Origin: Deltaproteobacteria bacterium
GTDB lineage: Bacteria; Desulfobacterota; Binatia; HRBIN30
Length of the DNA: 50,138 nt
Direction of reading: 5' to 3'
Assembly (NCBI GenBank): GCA_016200585.1
Contig: JACQEN010000139.1
Coordinates: 1 to 50,138 of the forward strand
Shown here: one piece after another, positions 16,898 through 25,537 of the stretch
How the letters are laid out: every line of letters begins with the position of its first letter
How positions within the stretch are numbered: position 1 is the first letter of the stretch
Program-made: the position numbers and the translations under genes
Notes under the pieces: model-generated
Told to the model about the DNA's origin: nothing
The model's database searches: none
The model's input: only the letters and a program-made list of their open reading frames with translations

Positions 16898-18610
16898 GTG
16901 CTCAAACTGGCTGTTCGCTGGAAGCGCAAGGTACCGCTCGCCATCGTCACCGTGGTGTACACCTTCTACTTCCACTTCGGGGAGCTCGAACGTTTCTGCC
17001 TGGCGACTCACACTCAGGCGCCGGAAGCAATGCTGGTCGTTCCACCGCTTGCGCTCGAACCTGGAGCCGGCTGGATGGGATTGGGCGCGGCGCTGGTCAT
17101 CTGCGGAGTCTACGGTTACGCCCTGCTCTGCGCTTGCACGGTCTTTCCCGGAGCAATGGTCATCCTTCTGCCCTTGCTGTTCGGCGTTACGGCCTTTGCA
17201 TCGTTTTTCGTGGATGCCACCGGGGTTCCGATCACCAGCGAGCTCATGGAAGCGGTGTTTGAAACCAACACCAACGAAGCCGCCGGCGTCTTGAACCTAC
17301 ATCTCATTCTTTCCATCGCCGCAGCTCTCGCGACGTGCACCATCTTGTTGCTGATCGTGCGTTCGGATTTGCACGCCGATACGACCTCGCGCGCGACGAC
17401 GTCGCGGCTCAACTCGCGCTGGATGCGCGCGCTGGGAGGGGCGGCGCTCACTGTCTACGCGATTGCCACACCGATCAGCGGCACTCTCGCACTTTATCCT
17501 CACAACTTGATTCGCGGAACCGTGACCTACGTCCGCAACAAGCTCGAAATGGATGAGCGCATCGCGCACCGCCGCGACGTCGGCAACGAAGGCGCGGGCT
17601 GGCAGAACGAGCCGCCGGCCGATTTCGCCGTGGTCGTGGTCCTCGGCGAATCGGCCCGCGCCGACCACTTTTCGATCAACGGCTATGGACGTCCGACGAC
17701 GCCGGCGCTTGCCGCCACCCGCAACCTCGTCAGCTTTGCGAATGTCACCTCGTGCGCCACGATGACGCGCGCTTCGGTGCCGTGCCTGATGACCCGCGCC
17801 ACGGCGTCGACCATGTCGGTGTCGCTCGATGAAACCTCGTTCATCAGCATTTTCAACCGCCTCGGCTTCACCAGCGCCTGGCTTTCTGCCAACGGCGTCT
17901 ATGGCGATCACGACAGCGCCGTCTCGGCGATTGCCAAGGAAGCCTCCGTACGAGAATTTCGTTGCTCGAATCCGCGTGCCGACGGCGTGGTCCTCGATGG
18001 TGACCTGGTGCCCGCACTCGACCGTTTCCTCGACAATCACAGCGGACGCTTGCTTGCCGTACTACACACCGAAGGCAGCCACTGGCCGTACGATGCGCGC
18101 TATCCGAGCAGCTTCGCCCGTTTTACGCCGGCCTTCGACCACAGCACGTTCGTTTCATGGGACCACGAGCCGCTGATCAACGCCTACGATAATTCCGTGC
18201 TCTACACCGACGCCGTGTTGGCGCAGATCATCGAACGGCTGCGTCATCGCTACGCACTCATGCTCTACGTCGCCGACCATGGCGAAATGCTGGGCGAAGA
18301 CGGTCGTTACATGCACGGACAGGAATGCCCCGAGGTGCGCCACGTACCCATGCTGTGGTGGGCCTCGGACAGCTTTCTAGACGCCCATCCGCAGCGCTTT
18401 GCTCGACTCAAGAATCGCCGCTACGAGGCGGTGTCGCACGACTATGTATTCCACAGCCTGCTCGATTGCGCCGGCATCAAGTCGCCGGCAATCGACCCCA
18501 ACCTCAGTCTATGTCGCAATCCCCGGTCGCCGTCGGCTGTTTTGGCGAGCAGCGCGGCTACGACGAGCAGTGGGATCGAGCTGATCGCCGACGTAACGTC
18601 TAGCGACTGA
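16898..18610 (+). CDS. Phosphoethanolamine transferase, EptA/sulfatase family
   Basis: A 570-residue inner-membrane protein with about five N-terminal helices (to about residue 200) and a periplasmic alkaline-phosphatase-like domain. The metal-binding and nucleophile motifs are present: LGESARADHFSINGYGR, the CATMTRASVPC segment carrying the Thr nucleophile, TEGSHWPYDARYP, ADHGEMLGEDG and the His of EVRHVPMLWW. Such enzymes move phosphoethanolamine from phosphatidylethanolamine to lipid A or other envelope glycans, altering surface charge and resistance to cationic peptides. The start is GTG; GGGGG lies 16 bases upstream, farther than ideal. It diverges from the NtrC-type gene. The exact acceptor (lipid A, heptose or another glycan) cannot be told from sequence. 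Confidence 0.88.
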   Translation: MLKLAVRWKRKVPLAIVTVVYTFYFHFGELERFCLATHTQAPEAMLVVPPLALEPGAGWMGLGAALVICGVYGYALLCACTVFPGAMVILLPLLFGVTAFASFFVDATGVPITSELMEAVFETNTNEAAGVLNLHLILSIAAALATCTILLLIVRSDLHADTTSRATTSRLNSRWMRALGGAALTVYAIATPISGTLALYPHNLIRGTVTYVRNKLEMDERIAHRRDVGNEGAGWQNEPPADFAVVVVLGESARADHFSINGYGRPTTPALAATRNLVSFANVTSCATMTRASVPCLMTRATASTMSVSLDETSFISIFNRLGFTSAWLSANGVYGDHDSAVSAIAKEASVREFRCSNPRADGVVLDGDLVPALDRFLDNHSGRLLAVLHTEGSHWPYDARYPSSFARFTPAFDHSTFVSWDHEPLINAYDNSVLYTDAVLAQIIERLRHRYALMLYVADHGEMLGEDGRYMHGQECPEVRHVPMLWWASDSFLDAHPQRFARLKNRRYEAVSHDYVFHSLLDCAGIKSPAIDPNLSLCRNPRSPSAVLASSAATTSSGIELIADVTSSD

Positions 18611-18872
18611 GCACGCTGGGCAGACTGTCGTCGCGCTGCCAGTCGTCGTGCTTGTCGCGTTTGATCGCCGAGCCGACAAAGTCGTAACGCCGCCAGAAGA
18701 TCGCGCGTTCGGCAGCATCGGAAGGGTCACGGACTGGATGCTTGTAGACCCACTTCTCGTTGAACTTCAGGCCGAGCTCTTCACGCTCGCGTGGCTCGTT
18801 CACGGTACCTTCGGTCACGTCAGGCTGGCCGAAGTACTTGACTACGTGATTGCGGTCGATTGGTCCGGGCAT
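18600..18872 (-). CDS. Small charged protein following nuoEF, function unknown
   Basis: This 90-residue soluble protein is highly charged, with many Arg, Asp and Glu residues, and contains VVKYFGQPDVTEGTVNEP, WVYKHPVRDPSDAAERAIFW and RRYDF. No signal peptide, membrane helix or cysteine cluster ligand is seen. The ATG at 18872 begins 20 bases after the nuoEF stop; an ATG at 18923 inside nuoEF is possible but less likely. Its place as last gene of the nuo unit suggests a role linked to the complex I peripheral arm, or simple co-transcription. It converges on the phosphoethanolamine transferase gene, overlapping its end by 11 bases. I do not recognise the family. Confidence 0.65.
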   Translation of the reverse strand: MPGPIDRNHVVKYFGQPDVTEGTVNEPREREELGLKFNEKWVYKHPVRDPSDAAERAIFWRRYDFVGSAIKRDKHDDWQRDDSLPSVLSR

Positions 18873-18892
18873 AGGAAACAAGCGGTTCGGGG

Positions 18893-20731
18893 TTAAGGTT
18901 CGAAACTCTCCGGGAACGGACATCCCTTCTCGTGGATGTGGCGTTCGAAGTCAGGACGAAAGCGGCGCATGAAGTTGCCGGCGGCCCAGGCGGCAGCGTC
19001 GGAGAGGGCGCAGATCGTTGCCCCTTCCATGAACGTCGTGACGCTCTGGATCGTATCCAGGTCTTCGAGGGCTCCATCGCCGCGCTCGATGCGCTTCAGC
19101 AACTTGTAGAAGAAGGCCGTTCCCTCGCGGCACTGCGTGCACTGCCCACAGGTTTCGTGGCGGAAGAAACGGGCGATGACGAGGGCGGCACGCACCGGAC
19201 AGGTAGAATCATCCATGACCACGATACCACCGGTACCGAGCAGCGTACCGGCTTTCTGCAACGAGTCGTGGTCCATGTTGACGTCGATCTTGTCGGCGGT
19301 CAGCACCGGCATCGACACACCGCCCGGAATGATCGCTTTGATCGGCCGCCCATTGAGGACGCCGCCGGCGTGCTTCTCGATGATCTCACGCATCGGTGTG
19401 CCCAGCGGCAGCTCGTACACTCCCGGGCGGTTGACGTGCCCGCTGATACCGAACAGCGTGTTACCGGTGCTCTTCTCGGTGCCTCGGGCTTTGAACCAAT
19501 CGGCGCCTTTGCGCAGGATCACTGGCACGTGCGTCAGCGTTTCGAGATTGTTCACCGTCGTCGGGCACCCCCACAAGCCGAAGCCGGCGGGGAACGGCGG
19601 GCGCTTACGCGGCTGGCCTTTCTTGCCCTCCATCGATTCGATCATTCCGGTCTCTTCGCCACAGATGTAAGCGCCGGCACCGCGCTGCACGTACACGTGG
19701 CAGGATTTACCGCTGCCGTAGACGTTATCGCCAAAGAAACCCTTCGCGTAGGCTTGGTGGATGGCCTCCATCAGGCGCCGGTACGGCGTGGCATACTCGC
19801 CGCGCAGATAGATGTAGGCAGCGTTGCTGCGGATGGCGCGTACACCGATCGCCACGCCTTCGAGAAACTGGTGCGGGTTGCGCTCGAGAATCTGTCGATC
19901 CTTGAACGTTCCCGGTTCGCTCTCGTCGCCGTTGACTGCCAGGTAGCAGGGCTTGCCCGCGTCCTTCGGCATGAAGCCCCACTTGACGCCGGTTACAAAC
20001 CCGGCGCCGCCGCGGCCGCGCAGACCAGCGTTCTTCACGACTTCGGCGATGGCCTCGGGCTCCATCTCCGCCCACGCCTTGCGCGCCATCTCGTAGCCGC
20101 CGGTCGCGACGTAATCGTCGATGTGACAACGCGACACGCCGTTCGGCGGAAGCAGGTACCCTTCGACGCCTTCGGGTACCAGCGCCACTTGGGCTTCGCG
20201 CTTCACGTCCTTACCGGCAAGCAGGTTGTCGATGTCTTCGATCGTCGCCTTTTCGATGAACGGCTGATTGTTGACCTGAACCACCGGCCCGCTGCCGCAC
20301 GATCCCAGGCACTCCACCTCGCCGACCGAGTACTTGCCGTCTTCGGTCACTTCGCCCGGAATCAGGCCAAGCTTGTTCTCGGCGTGGCGCACCAACTTGC
20401 GGGCGCCGCGCAGCGCACAAGCGATGTTGGTACAAACCTGGATATGAGCCTTGCCCACCGGGCGGTCGTGAAACATCGGGTAGAAGGACACGACCTCTTG
20501 CACCTGGATCGGCAGCAGGTCGAGAAGCTCGGCGACCTCGTCGACAACGGCGCGCGAAAGGTAGCCCTGCTCCTCCTGCGCCATGTGCAGGGCGCCCAGC
20601 AGAGCGGAGCGCGGCTGCGGGAAATTTCCGCGTTCCGTCATAATGCGCGCTCGGAGCTCGGGCGAGAGAACGCGACCCTTGCCGGCGGCGTCGGGTGAAA
20701 CCTTCTTGGCGGCGGGATGTTCAACGATCAC
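18893..20731 (-). CDS. nuoEF: NADH-quinone oxidoreductase NuoE-NuoF fusion
   Basis: One 612-residue chain joins two complex I subunits. The NuoE part (about 1-180) is the thioredoxin-like [2Fe-2S] N1a domain with CTNIAC and CLGSCGSG. The NuoF part (about 195-605) has the FMN/NADH site (RGRGGAGFVTGVKWGFMP, GDESEPGT, AGAYICGEETG) and the N3 [4Fe-4S] ligands CGQCTQC plus a later Cys in GATICAL. This is the NADH entry point. The start was moved to the GTG at 20731 because GGAGG lies five bases before it; the longer reading begins at a TTG. The start overlaps the nuoCD stop, so translation is coupled. Fusions of E and F are uncommon; the join is clean with no internal stop. Confidence 0.93.
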   Translation of the reverse strand: MIVEHPAAKKVSPDAAGKGRVLSPELRARIMTERGNFPQPRSALLGALHMAQEEQGYLSRAVVDEVAELLDLLPIQVQEVVSFYPMFHDRPVGKAHIQVCTNIACALRGARKLVRHAENKLGLIPGEVTEDGKYSVGEVECLGSCGSGPVVQVNNQPFIEKATIEDIDNLLAGKDVKREAQVALVPEGVEGYLLPPNGVSRCHIDDYVATGGYEMARKAWAEMEPEAIAEVVKNAGLRGRGGAGFVTGVKWGFMPKDAGKPCYLAVNGDESEPGTFKDRQILERNPHQFLEGVAIGVRAIRSNAAYIYLRGEYATPYRRLMEAIHQAYAKGFFGDNVYGSGKSCHVYVQRGAGAYICGEETGMIESMEGKKGQPRKRPPFPAGFGLWGCPTTVNNLETLTHVPVILRKGADWFKARGTEKSTGNTLFGISGHVNRPGVYELPLGTPMREIIEKHAGGVLNGRPIKAIIPGGVSMPVLTADKIDVNMDHDSLQKAGTLLGTGGIVVMDDSTCPVRAALVIARFFRHETCGQCTQCREGTAFFYKLLKRIERGDGALEDLDTIQSVTTFMEGATICALSDAAAWAAGNFMRRFRPDFERHIHEKGCPFPESFEP

Positions 20732-22436
20732 ATTCGCCTCCAATCATGTTGATCATATCGAACGTCGGCACCATATCGGCGAGCAAACGGCCACGCACCA
20801 GCTCGGCCAGCGGCTGCGTGTTCGAGAAACTCGGCGTGCGTGCACGACACTTGTACGGCTTGCCGGTGCCGTCGCTGACCAGGAAATAACCGATCTCGCC
20901 GTTCGCCGATTCGGTACCGACATACACCTCGCCCGGTGGCGGCTTCTGCCCCTCGGTCACCAGCTTGAACTGATTGATCAGTTCTTCCATGCGCCCGTAG
21001 ACACGGCCTTTGCCGGGGAAGCGCAACGCCGGATCGTCGATGTCGATCGGGCCGTCGGGAATCATCTTCAGGCATTGCTCGACGATGCGGACACTCTGGC
21101 GCATCTCGGCGAGGCGGACGAGAAAGCGGTCCATGTTGTCGCCCTGTGTTCCCAGCGGCACGTCGAAGTCGAGTTGATCGTAGACGAGATACGGCTGGGC
21201 GCGGCGCAAATCGAGATCGACGCCGGCGGCACGCAGCAGCGGTCCGGTGACGCCGTACTCGATCAACCGTTCGGCCGACATCACACCGACGCCTTCCATG
21301 CGGGCCCGGAAGATCGGGTTCTCGAGCAGCAGACCTTCAGTGTCTTCCACGAGCTCGAGCAGGCGCTTGAAAGCGGCGCGACATTGATCGGCGAATCCGG
21401 CCGGCAGGTCGGCACTGACGCCGCCGATGCGGACGAAGTTGCTGGTCACACGCGCACCGCACATGGCGTTGACGAGATCCCAGATCAGCTCGCGCGCTTG
21501 CAGTGCGTAGAGAAACGGTGTGAAGGCGTTGAGCTCGAGCGCCGTTGCGCCGACACACAACAGATGGTCGGCGATGCGCGCGATCTCGCCGCCGATCACG
21601 CGGATGAACTGGCAGCGCGGCGGGACCTCGGCGCCGAAGAGTTTTTCGACCGCCATGCAGTAACCGACGTTGCACAAGATGGCCGAGCTGTAATTGAGGC
21701 GATCGGTGTACGGAATCGCCTGGTAGTAGAAACCGCTCTCGCACTCCTTCTCGAAGCCGCGGTGCAGATAGCCGACCTGCACATCGGCATTGACGATGGT
21801 CTCACCATCGAGGTCGAGAAGGATGCGCACGGTGCCGTGCGTCGCCGGATGCGACGGTCCCAGCTGGACACGCATCAGCTCCGCCCCGAGCAATCCCTCA
21901 ACATGCGTCAGACCCGGGATTTCCGGAATCGCCGGTTGGTAGTTGCCCTGCGGCGAGCCCGGGCCGATCAGCGGCTGGCGCCGTTCCTTCGGATAATCTT
22001 TGCGTAACGGGTGACCCTGGAACTCCTCATACATGTAGATCCGCCGCAGATCTGGGTGGCCGCGAAAGCGTACGCCGTACATGTCGAAGGTCTCACGTTC
22101 CAACCAGTTGGCGCCCACCCAAACGGGCACCACGCTGTCGACGATCGGCTCCTTCTCGAGCACCCGGGTCTTCAGACGCAAACGGTGATGATGCTTGGTC
22201 GAGTAGAGATGATGCACGACCTCGAAGCGCGCTTGTTGCCCGAGGTAGTCGACCGCCGTGACGTCGAGCAGCAGGTCGAAGCTCAGCGACGCTTCTTGAC
22301 GAGCAAAGCGCGCCACGTCGAGCAATTGCTCAGGGGCGATCGTCACGCTGGCATCGTCGCGGTAGATGTCGCTGCGCTCGATGCCGCTGGTGAAGCGCGA
22401 CTGTAAGGTCGCCAGGATGGTTGCGTTGTCGGCCAT
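20721..22436 (-). CDS. nuoCD: NADH-quinone oxidoreductase NuoC-NuoD fusion
   Basis: This 571-residue protein fuses the 30 kDa (NuoC, about 1-170) and 49 kDa (NuoD, about 185-571) subunits, as in E. coli. The NuoC part shows VVHHLYSTKHHHRLRL and ETFDMYGVRFRGHPDLRRI; the NuoD part opens with the quinone-site loop LGPSHPATHG and contains GYLHRGFEK, YNYSSAILCN-like sequence, GKGRVYGRMEELI and the C-terminal GECDR. It forms the quinone-binding floor of the peripheral arm. The start at 22436 follows GGAGG five bases upstream; an upstream in-frame start would lack that site. It overlaps nuoEF by 11 bases. Confidence 0.94.
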   Translation of the reverse strand: MADNATILATLQSRFTSGIERSDIYRDDASVTIAPEQLLDVARFARQEASLSFDLLLDVTAVDYLGQQARFEVVHHLYSTKHHHRLRLKTRVLEKEPIVDSVVPVWVGANWLERETFDMYGVRFRGHPDLRRIYMYEEFQGHPLRKDYPKERRQPLIGPGSPQGNYQPAIPEIPGLTHVEGLLGAELMRVQLGPSHPATHGTVRILLDLDGETIVNADVQVGYLHRGFEKECESGFYYQAIPYTDRLNYSSAILCNVGYCMAVEKLFGAEVPPRCQFIRVIGGEIARIADHLLCVGATALELNAFTPFLYALQARELIWDLVNAMCGARVTSNFVRIGGVSADLPAGFADQCRAAFKRLLELVEDTEGLLLENPIFRARMEGVGVMSAERLIEYGVTGPLLRAAGVDLDLRRAQPYLVYDQLDFDVPLGTQGDNMDRFLVRLAEMRQSVRIVEQCLKMIPDGPIDIDDPALRFPGKGRVYGRMEELINQFKLVTEGQKPPPGEVYVGTESANGEIGYFLVSDGTGKPYKCRARTPSFSNTQPLAELVRGRLLADMVPTFDMINMIGGECDR

Positions 22437-22449
22437 GTTCCTCCGCCTG

Positions 22450-22557
22450 CTACACCGGACGCCCGCCAACCAACAGCGAACAAACGACAGCGCCGCCGAT
22501 GCAAAACAACGCTGCGCCTTCTGTACGGCCTGTCTTCTGTCGTCGCGTGTTTTTCAT
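22450..22557 (-). CDS. Predicted 35-residue single-pass membrane microprotein in the nuo operon
   Basis: The 117-base gap between nuoI and nuoCD is almost filled by a 35-codon frame. Its ATG overlaps the nuoI stop (ATGA), a classic termination-reinitiation arrangement, and it ends 13 bases before the nuoCD start. The product begins with a basic head (MKNTRRQKTGR) followed by a hydrophobic helix (AALFCIGGAVVCSLLVGG), so it would sit N-in in the inner membrane. No independent ribosome site is seen. Such a gene would be missed by usual length cut-offs. Possible roles are an anchor or assembly aid for the peripheral arm; conservation has not been tested. Confidence 0.45.
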   Translation of the reverse strand: MKNTRRQKTGRTEGAALFCIGGAVVCSLLVGGRPV

Positions 22558-23099
22558 CGATCGTAGCCGCGACGCACGTGGAACAGCCGCGTATCGAGAA
22601 GTTTGTCGACCGGCACCAACAGGTCGTCCTTGTGCCACAGCGTGCCGCGACGCGAGTAGGCGCAGATTTCGACGTTCTGACTCATGACGATGGCTTCTTC
22701 CGGACACGCTTCTTCGCACAAGCCGCAGAACATGCAGCGCGACATGTCGATGTCGAAGACGCGCGGATAGCGCTCGATCTCGTCCGCCGTTTCCGCCGGA
22801 TAGATGGTGATGCAATCGGTCGGGCAAGCCCATTCGCACAGACCGCAGGCAACGCAACGCTCCTTGCCGTTGTCCATCTGCACGAGCACCGGCATGCCAC
22901 GGAACGCATTGGGCTGCACCAAGCGCTCCTCGGGGAACTGCACCGTGAACACCGTCGGCTTGCGGATGATGAATCCCCACAAGTTGCGCCAGAAGTGACG
23001 GTTGGTGATCCACAGACCTTTGAGAATGGCGAACGCACTACGGATGAACCCCGCGCGCATGGCCAGGGGCCGCCGAACGGCAACGGTTTGCGTCGCCAT
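22554..23099 (-). CDS. nuoI: NADH-quinone oxidoreductase subunit I
   Basis: A 181-residue ferredoxin-like subunit carrying clusters N6a and N6b, which pass electrons from NuoG to NuoB. The two ligand sets are CVACGLCEWACPTDC and CMFCGLCEEACP, each of the CxxCxxCxxxCP type. An amphipathic N-terminal segment (FIRSAFAILKGLWITNRHF) matches the helix that docks this subunit to the membrane arm. The start ATG shares one base with the nuoG stop (TGATG), so translation is coupled. Assignment is certain. Confidence 0.96.
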   Translation of the reverse strand: MATQTVAVRRPLAMRAGFIRSAFAILKGLWITNRHFWRNLWGFIIRKPTVFTVQFPEERLVQPNAFRGMPVLVQMDNGKERCVACGLCEWACPTDCITIYPAETADEIERYPRVFDIDMSRCMFCGLCEEACPEEAIVMSQNVEICAYSRRGTLWHKDDLLVPVDKLLDTRLFHVRRGYDR

Positions 23100-24694
23100 C
23101 AGGCAGCGTCTCCGGCGCTCTCGGGCAACGCGAACCCCTGTGCACCGACGCGCGCAAACGAAATCCCGGCATAGGCCGGAACGGCAGACGCGATTTCTTC
23201 GAGGACGGCCGTCGCCTCAAAGTGCCACTGGCCCTCGCCCAACTGGTTCAAGAGGCGGCTGAAAATCTCGCCGTCGCTGGGTTGCTCATCGCGCGGGGCA
23301 ACCGCGCGGTGGATCTGCTGCACGCGTCCTTTGACGTTGGTGAACGTACCGGTTTTTTCCGCCCAGGTCAGCGATGGCAACACCACCTGCGCACGCTCGG
23401 TCAGCGGCGAGTCGAAGACATCCTGAACGATCAGGCACCCGACCTTTTCCAGCGCCCCGCATAGGGCTTGCGGATCGGCAACCTTCCATACATCCGAGCC
23501 CAGGATGTAGAGCACGCGCAGCTTGCCGGCAGCTGCTGCTTCGAGCATCGCAGCGACGTTGAGTCCGCCGGCAGTAGGACGCAAACCCATGTCGCGCGCG
23601 CCGCGCGCGTTCGCTGCTTTCTCCGGCTTGATCAACAGATTGTCGCCCTGGCCGACGACGAGCGCCGTATCGACGTTCTTGGTGCCCAACAGGCTTACCA
23701 CCTGACCAAGTCGGAAGAGCTCTTCGTTGGTCAGATGCGGTGACGCGATGACGCCGACGCTCTCTGCCCCGTGCGTACGAACCGTATCGCGCAATGTTCG
23801 CGCGACGTACCCAAGGGCTTCGTCCCAGGCAACGGTCTGAAGCTTGGCGGTGCGTCGGAGCTGCGGTTGTCGCAGACGTGTCTCGTCGCCGACCTGCTGG
23901 TAATTCAGGCGTCCGTGGTCACACATCCAGCTTTCGTTCACTGCGTCGTTGCGCCGCGGCATCATGCGCCAGATGCGGTCGCGATAGTGATGGACGGTGA
24001 TGTTGCAGCCGTTGGAACAACTCGGGCAGACGCTCGGCGTCTTCTTGAGGAACCAGACGCGCAGCTTGTGGTGGAAGTCCTTGCTCTCCAACGCACCGAC
24101 CGGACAGATGTCGGCCGTATTGATCGAGTAGTCGTTCGCCAGCGGCTGGCCTTCCATCACGTCGAGCATCGAGCGATCGCCCATATTGAAAACGCCGAGC
24201 TCGTTGGTGTGGGTGATCTCGCGGCAAAAGCGGACGCAGCGCCGGCACAGGATGCAACGCTCCTGGTCGAGGATCATGCGCGGGCCGATCTCTTTGCGCT
24301 TCTGCAGCTTACGGCGTGGTTCCTTGGTGCGGGTTTGGCGGCTGCCGAAGGCGTACGAGTAGTCTTGCAGCAGACACTCGCCGGCTTTGTCGCAGATCGG
24401 GCAGTCGAGCGGGTGGTTGACCAGCAGCAGCTCCATCACGCCGCGGCGGGCGTTCTGAACCGCCGGGGTCTGCGTCCGTACCACCATGCCTTCGCGCACA
24501 GGCGTGTTGCAGGCGATCACGAGCTTCGGGCTGCCTTCGATTTCGACCTGGCACATGCGGCAGCTGCCGTCGACCGACAGCTTGGCGTGCCAGCAGTAGT
24601 GCGGGACATGGACGCCGTTTTCCAGCGCCACGGGCAGCAACATGGCGTTGGCCGGCGCTTCGATTTCGCGGCCGTCGATGGTGATCTTCGGCAT
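23099..24694 (-). CDS. nuoG: NADH-quinone oxidoreductase subunit G, short form
   Basis: This 531-residue subunit carries the electron wire of the peripheral arm. Seen in order: the plant-type [2Fe-2S] N1b site (HYCWHAKLSVDGSCRMCQVE), the His-ligated N5 site (HPLDCPICDKAGEC), the N4 [4Fe-4S] site (CILCRRCVRFCRE plus a later CPVGAL), and the off-pathway N7 site CPSCSNGC with a fourth Cys 27 residues on, exactly the CxxCxxxCx27C spacing. The molybdopterin-like domain that follows is reduced: the protein is far shorter than the roughly 900-residue E. coli form. Spacing to nuoB is six bases. Confidence 0.95.
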   Translation of the reverse strand: MPKITIDGREIEAPANAMLLPVALENGVHVPHYCWHAKLSVDGSCRMCQVEIEGSPKLVIACNTPVREGMVVRTQTPAVQNARRGVMELLLVNHPLDCPICDKAGECLLQDYSYAFGSRQTRTKEPRRKLQKRKEIGPRMILDQERCILCRRCVRFCREITHTNELGVFNMGDRSMLDVMEGQPLANDYSINTADICPVGALESKDFHHKLRVWFLKKTPSVCPSCSNGCNITVHHYRDRIWRMMPRRNDAVNESWMCDHGRLNYQQVGDETRLRQPQLRRTAKLQTVAWDEALGYVARTLRDTVRTHGAESVGVIASPHLTNEELFRLGQVVSLLGTKNVDTALVVGQGDNLLIKPEKAANARGARDMGLRPTAGGLNVAAMLEAAAAGKLRVLYILGSDVWKVADPQALCGALEKVGCLIVQDVFDSPLTERAQVVLPSLTWAEKTGTFTNVKGRVQQIHRAVAPRDEQPSDGEIFSRLLNQLGEGQWHFEATAVLEEIASAVPAYAGISFARVGAQGFALPESAGDAA

Positions 24695-24700
24695 CGCTTC

Positions 24701-25297
24701 TCAACCCTGCACAGCGCGACCGCTGCCGTGAATCTCCGCCAGGGGCTCGCCGCCACGTTCGTTCTGAACGCGATCCTGCAGCTTCATCAGACCGTCGAGA
24801 ACGGCTTCGGGCCGTGGCGGGCAGCCGGGAATATAAAGGTGCACCGGGATGATCGTATCGATCCCCTGAACCACGGCGTAGTTGTTGTACGGACCACCCG
24901 AGGACGTGCAGGCGCCGAACGACACCACCCACTTGGGGTCGGCCATCTGCTCCCACACGCGTCGTAAAACCGGGGCAATGCGATGCGTGATGGTACCAAC
25001 CACCATGAGAAGATCCGACTGTCGCGGCGTGAAACGCGGCAGCGCTGCGCCGAAGCGGTCGATGTCGAAGCGCGGGCCGGCGGTCGAGAAGTACTCCATG
25101 CCGCAGCAGGCGGTAACGAACGGATAGGGGAAGAAAGAGTACTTGCGCGCCCACTGAATCGCCTCGGTGAGCTTGCACAGAACGAAGCTCTCACCAAACG
25201 CGTCGGCGGGTTGCAAAGGCTGGCCGCTGGCAGCGCGAAGACGCGCGAGGAAACCTTCTCTGAGAGCCTGCGCACCTGCATCAACAGCTGTAGCCAT
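24701..25297 (-). CDS. nuoB: NADH-quinone oxidoreductase subunit B
   Basis: A 198-residue subunit holding cluster N2, which reduces quinone at the interface with NuoD. Ligands are the paired cysteines of TACCGMEYFST, SFGACTSSGGPYNNY and YIPGCPPRPE. It is the first gene of the nuo unit here, with GAAGGGAAAG shortly upstream of the ATG. nuoA, nuoH and nuoJ-N are absent from the window, so the membrane arm must be encoded elsewhere. The last 20 or so residues (after NERGGE) extend past the usual end. Confidence 0.96.
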   Translation of the reverse strand: MATAVDAGAQALREGFLARLRAASGQPLQPADAFGESFVLCKLTEAIQWARKYSFFPYPFVTACCGMEYFSTAGPRFDIDRFGAALPRFTPRQSDLLMVVGTITHRIAPVLRRVWEQMADPKWVVSFGACTSSGGPYNNYAVVQGIDTIIPVHLYIPGCPPRPEAVLDGLMKLQDRVQNERGGEPLAEIHGSGRAVQG

Positions 25298-25417
25298 TCA
25301 CTTTCCCTTCAGTGGCGTCCATCTAACCAACGACCGTCCGGCATACAACGCCCCGTGAGTGTGGCGTACCGGAGCACCAAGCAGCCAATAACGCGGGATC
25401 GGTTCAACATGCCATGA

Positions 25418-25430
25418 GGGTCATTGACCC
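25418..25430. promoter_or_regulatory. Palindrome in the divergent nuoB / hsp20 gap
   Basis: GGGTCA-T-TGACCC is a perfect inverted repeat with a single central base, in the 240-base region between nuoB (minus) and hsp20 (plus). It is a plausible operator for a dimeric regulator acting on either side. No CIRCE element and no convincing promoter hexamers were found in this gap. Confidence 0.35.
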
Positions 25431-25537
25431 GCAACGCCGTCGGAGCACAGTTCGACTAATCCGATCCAACAGCCGCCCTTCAGCACCACGGATCGTCCCA
25501 CATTGCGGCTCCAACCGCGCGGTGGTAACGGGTGACC

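Noticed and set aside
18932-20698. Long open frame of 588 codons on the plus strand, opposite nuoEF
   Set aside because: It is the antisense shadow of a highly conserved gene in GC-rich DNA. The product has no recognisable motif and shows His/Arg/Val-rich composition typical of such shadows.
25298-25531. CIRCE or sigma-32-type heat-shock element before hsp20
   Set aside because: No TTAGCACTC-N9-GAGTGCTAA repeat and no matching sigma-32 hexamers are present; only an unrelated 13-base palindrome was found.
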